Assembly (NCBI RefSeq): GCF_032854445.1
Contig: NC_088300.1
Coordinates: 71,896,984 to 71,960,983, forward strand
Length of the DNA: 64,000 nt
Direction of reading: 5' to 3'
Source of the DNA: Liolophura sinensis
Lineage: Eukaryota; Mollusca; Polyplacophora; Chitonida; Chitonidae
In this document: positions 61,415 to 64,000 of the stretch, in pieces
How the letters are laid out: every line of letters starts with the position of its first letter
How positions within the stretch are numbered: the stretch's first letter is position 1
The notes under the pieces: generated by a model
The model's database searches: none
Told to the model about the DNA's origin: nothing
The model's input: the letters and a program-made list of their open reading frames with translations, nothing else
Translations under genes and position numbers: made by a program

Positions 61415-63106
61415 ATGCTGCCGTCGACGATGTTGGTAGCAACACTCCTGATATTGTTCGGCAGCATTACCGTAAAAGAGGTCATCGCAGTAGTTAAGTG
61501 CGACGGCCAAATTCACGAGTATGCCTATAAACGTGACGCCAGCAATACCAGAGAATGGCGGAATATAGTTTGGAGGACGCTGACCTTCATACATCATATA
61601 TCACCTGTAAAATGCGCAAAACAGTGTTTGCTCTTGGGAAATACATGTAAGGCATTTGCCATCAAACAGAATACAGACTGTCTTCTCCTTGGACAATTAA
61701 CAGACATGATGGAACAGCCTTGGGCTAACTTCGATGGAAACTGGGAAGTCTATCCTTGGCAAAACGGTAAATAGCTGTCACCACAATCTTCTCATAGAGC
61801 CTGATGTATGGCAGATTTATTGCAACTTTATTTTAATTGTTCATTAAGGGATAGCTTCATCTAATTGTTAATATGTTCTCGATATGGATTGTAAATCTGT
61901 GTAAGGCGCGACTTACATGTATGTCATTTCCATCTCCAACGGAGTATACGTTTAAGCACAAACGCAGTGAATTGGTTTCCTTTAAAAGGAGTTATGGCTC
62001 TGATATGCACTTTTACAGTGCCAGTATAAGTCAGTGTCGTTATATTTTGTGACAGTGGATATAAATCTTCCTGCACTGCGGGTGTCATCGGGTTCGGGTG
62101 TCTCCGTGTACAATACCTGGGTGTTCGGACCATCCTCAAGCCTGTCTGAGGAGAGCCTGATCCGGTATCTTGACCTCAGCTCTCCCCTCAACACCTTTCA
62201 CAAACACCCGATCGTCGACGATTGGCAGAACTGGAATATCACAGAGGTGAAATATTATATAAGAAAATACATAGTTATATCACGTAAATATCGTCATCTT
62301 CATTGAACTGCCACCATTCATCAAAGATAATGACTTTTGACAGTTCTGGAATAAGCAGATTAGTTTCTAGTTACATGTACAATTTCTTTCATTTCAGTAC
62401 TGATCTTCTATCGCCTGTGACGTATAAATTAGAAGCATGCAGCTAACGTTTTGGCACCCTTTATCGCCAAAAGTAAGAAACAATTATTGTGGCTGTCCAC
62501 ATGAAAAAGACTTATCTTTGTACGTAGTTCTGAGCTTAGAGAGACGCCAATACGAAATGTAACCTTACAGACACTGCATGCTTAACGTGATCACCAATCA
62601 TACATCTGACTTTCGTGTAGAACTTCAGAGCCGTTGGGTTGGGACAATAATACCATTGTTTATTTATTTATTTTGTTGGTGTTTTGTGTCGCACTTAAGA
62701 ATATTTCATTCATGCGACGCCAGTAAGCATTGTTGTGGGAGGAAAGCTGACGGAATTACGCGTAGGAAACCCATAACCATCCGCAGTTTGCTGTTAGGCT
62801 TCCCGAATACAGATGTGCTCATTCTTACGTTCACATTACTCCACTGTGGGAACGGCAAATCATGGAAAAAACTAATACCATTCGGATGATCAGCAGATTA
62901 TTGGTAAGGCACGATGGTAAGCTAACTATTTTTTCACAGGTTCAGATAAGGTTGTACACAAACATGACAGAGGTTGTCCGCCTTTCATTCAATGGACTGG
63001 GCACCACAGCGTTGACTTGGTTTGCCAAATCCCAGCTACTGACATCGCCCTGGACAGACATTCAGTGGGCGCCAGTCAACTACTTCAACATCGAAGGCAC
63101 GGGAGG
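61415..63106 (+). CDS. PAN-domain secreted protein, copy B, exons 1-3
   Basis: Exons 61415-61766, 62056-62246 and 62940-63106, same phases as copy A. Exon 1 (signal peptide plus PAN core CAKQCLLLGNTCKAFAIKQN) is almost identical to copy A. Differences include Tyr in place of Cys38, so one half-cystine outside the core is lost, and Pro-Val-Lys before Cys67. Exon 2 (VSSGSGVSVYNTWVFGPSSS, then DDWQNWNITE) and exon 3 (LSFNGLGTTALTWFAKSQLL, ending YFNIEGTGG) are clearly diverged from copy A but intact. Exons 4 and 5 must lie beyond 64000; none is found between 63107 and the end. No stop or frameshift is seen, so it is probably functional. Confidence 0.75.
62658..62872 (-). mobile_element. SINE-1 in copy B intron 2 with 10-bp target duplication
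   Basis: TTTATTTATTTATTTTGTTG, AAGAATATTTCATTCATGCG and CCATAACCATCCGCAGTTTG are SINE-1 on minus. TAATACCATT occurs at 62648-62657 and 62873-62882. Confidence 0.8.
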
Positions 63107-63275
63107 GTAAGTAACAACAACAGTTCTAGTCGTATCTAACGAATAATGAGAAAACGTGGTGTTATTATTTGATAAGGTAATTCAGTTGGCTGCTCAACGT
63201 TCTACCCATAATGTGGGGCTCAAAAATATTATTCTATTCATGAATGATTTCTTCAAAGCGGGTGAAATGTCAGCG

Positions 63276-63346
63276 CGATGATCAACTGTCACGACATTCA
63301 CTTGACCTGGTTTGCCAAATTCAAGCCTCTTTCATTGCCTTGGACT
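63276..63346 (+). pseudogene. Relic of PAN-gene exon 3 inside copy B intron 3
   Basis: GACCTGGTTTGCCAAATTCA, then GCCTCTTTCATTGCCTTGGA, resembles the exon 3 segment that encodes TWFAKSQLLTSPWT, lying only 170 bp downstream of the intact exon 3. Both ends and splice sites are missing. Confidence 0.6.
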
Positions 63347-63374
63347 TGCATTTGAGTCCCTTCATTTGTTTCAG

Positions 63375-63762
63375 AATTCACTTACACTGATGGCATGAGT
63401 ACCAAATTCACTTACACTGATGACATGAGTACCAAGTTCAATTACTCTGATGACATGAGTACCAAGTACTCATGACATGAGTGCCAAGTTCACTTACAAT
63501 GATGGCATGTGTACCAAGTTCACTTACACTGATGGCATGTGTACCAAATTCACTTACACTGATGGCATGAGTACCAAGTTCACTTACACTGATGATATGA
63601 GTGCCAAATTCATTTACACTGATAGCATGAGTACCAAGTTCACTTACACTGATGATATGAGTGCCAAATTCACTTACACTGATGGCATGAGTACCAAGTT
63701 CACTTACACTGATGATATGAGAGCCAAATTCATTTACACTGGTGATACGAGTACCAAATTTG
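63375..63762. repeat. 30-bp minisatellite in copy B intron 3
   Basis: About thirteen units of TTCACTTACACTGATGGCAT GAGTACCAAG. The apparent reading frame KFTYTDGMST is a repeat artefact. Confidence 0.94.
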
Positions 63763-64000
63763 CTCTGTCCTCAATTTTCAGGTTTTCCAACTGAGGTTTG
63801 TTTTGGAGTTTTGTTTTGCAAGGTGTGTTGTACAGCAGAATTGTGCAAAAGAAGTCGACCTAGAGTAACACCAACTAGGCCCCATTGTTTGACAAATACA
63901 ATGTATTTTTTTAATTCGCCTGGGTGTTAAGATATAAGACAATTCTCTTTCGGTTAAGTCAGAAAATCACGCATGACGGTTATTTCCGTTAGCTTTCTTC

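Larger units (their letters stand above)
58870..64000. repeat. Segmental tandem duplication, unit 2, truncated by window end
   Basis: Counterpart of 52030-58868. Its right part (exons 4-5 of the PAN gene) is beyond the window. Confidence 0.85.

Noticed and set aside
63477-63794. Repetitive KFTYTDGMS protein
   Set aside because: 30-bp minisatellite in an intron; no splice context.

Overview
The window is animal nuclear DNA, most likely from a mollusc. It is AT-rich, its genes are split by GT-AG introns, it is dense in microsatellites and minisatellites, and it carries many copies of a tRNA-derived SINE whose tail (containing TATACGACGGCGGCCAGCAT) is of a type I associate with mollusc genomes. 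No bacterial, viral or CRISPR-like system is visible. The host assignment rests on repeat style and protein similarity read by eye, not on a database search.

Left third (1-23 kb): two conserved housekeeping genes lie head to head. TAF1B (RNA polymerase I initiation factor subunit) runs leftward from 8431 and leaves the window. AUP1 (lipid-droplet/ERAD factor) runs rightward from 9596 to 22808 in twelve exons and encodes 410 residues. About 1.2 kb separates the start codons. TAF1B intron 4 holds a roughly 4 kb array of a 99-bp satellite. AUP1 introns 6 and 9 hold 37-bp and 83-bp arrays.

Middle (23-51 kb): mostly repeats, with a few broken or partly resolved genes. These are an inverted, disrupted member of a PAN-domain secreted protein family (28.7-30.8 kb, minus strand), a Tc1-like transposase relic (38.7-39.3 kb), a C-type lectin domain gene on the minus strand (42.0-43.3 kb, perhaps with a basic exon at 37.5 kb), and a GPCR pseudogene on the minus strand that has lost its first transmembrane helices (49.3-50.9 kb). 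Several isolated exon-like segments cannot be assigned.

Right end (51.5-64 kb): a tandem duplication of about 7 kb carries two PAN-domain secreted protein genes on the plus strand. Copy A is complete (54229-58667, five exons). Copy B begins at 61415 and runs off the window after exon 3. The 5' flank plus exon 1 are nearly identical between copies, while exons 2 and 3 are clearly diverged.

Two SINE families (called SINE-1 and SINE-2 here) are scattered throughout. Several insertions have readable target-site duplications, one SINE-2 sits inside a SINE-1, and one SINE-1 interrupts the PAN pseudogene. TAF1B and AUP1 act in separate pathways. The PAN genes, the lectin and the GPCR relic look like lineage-specific, secreted or surface-type genes.
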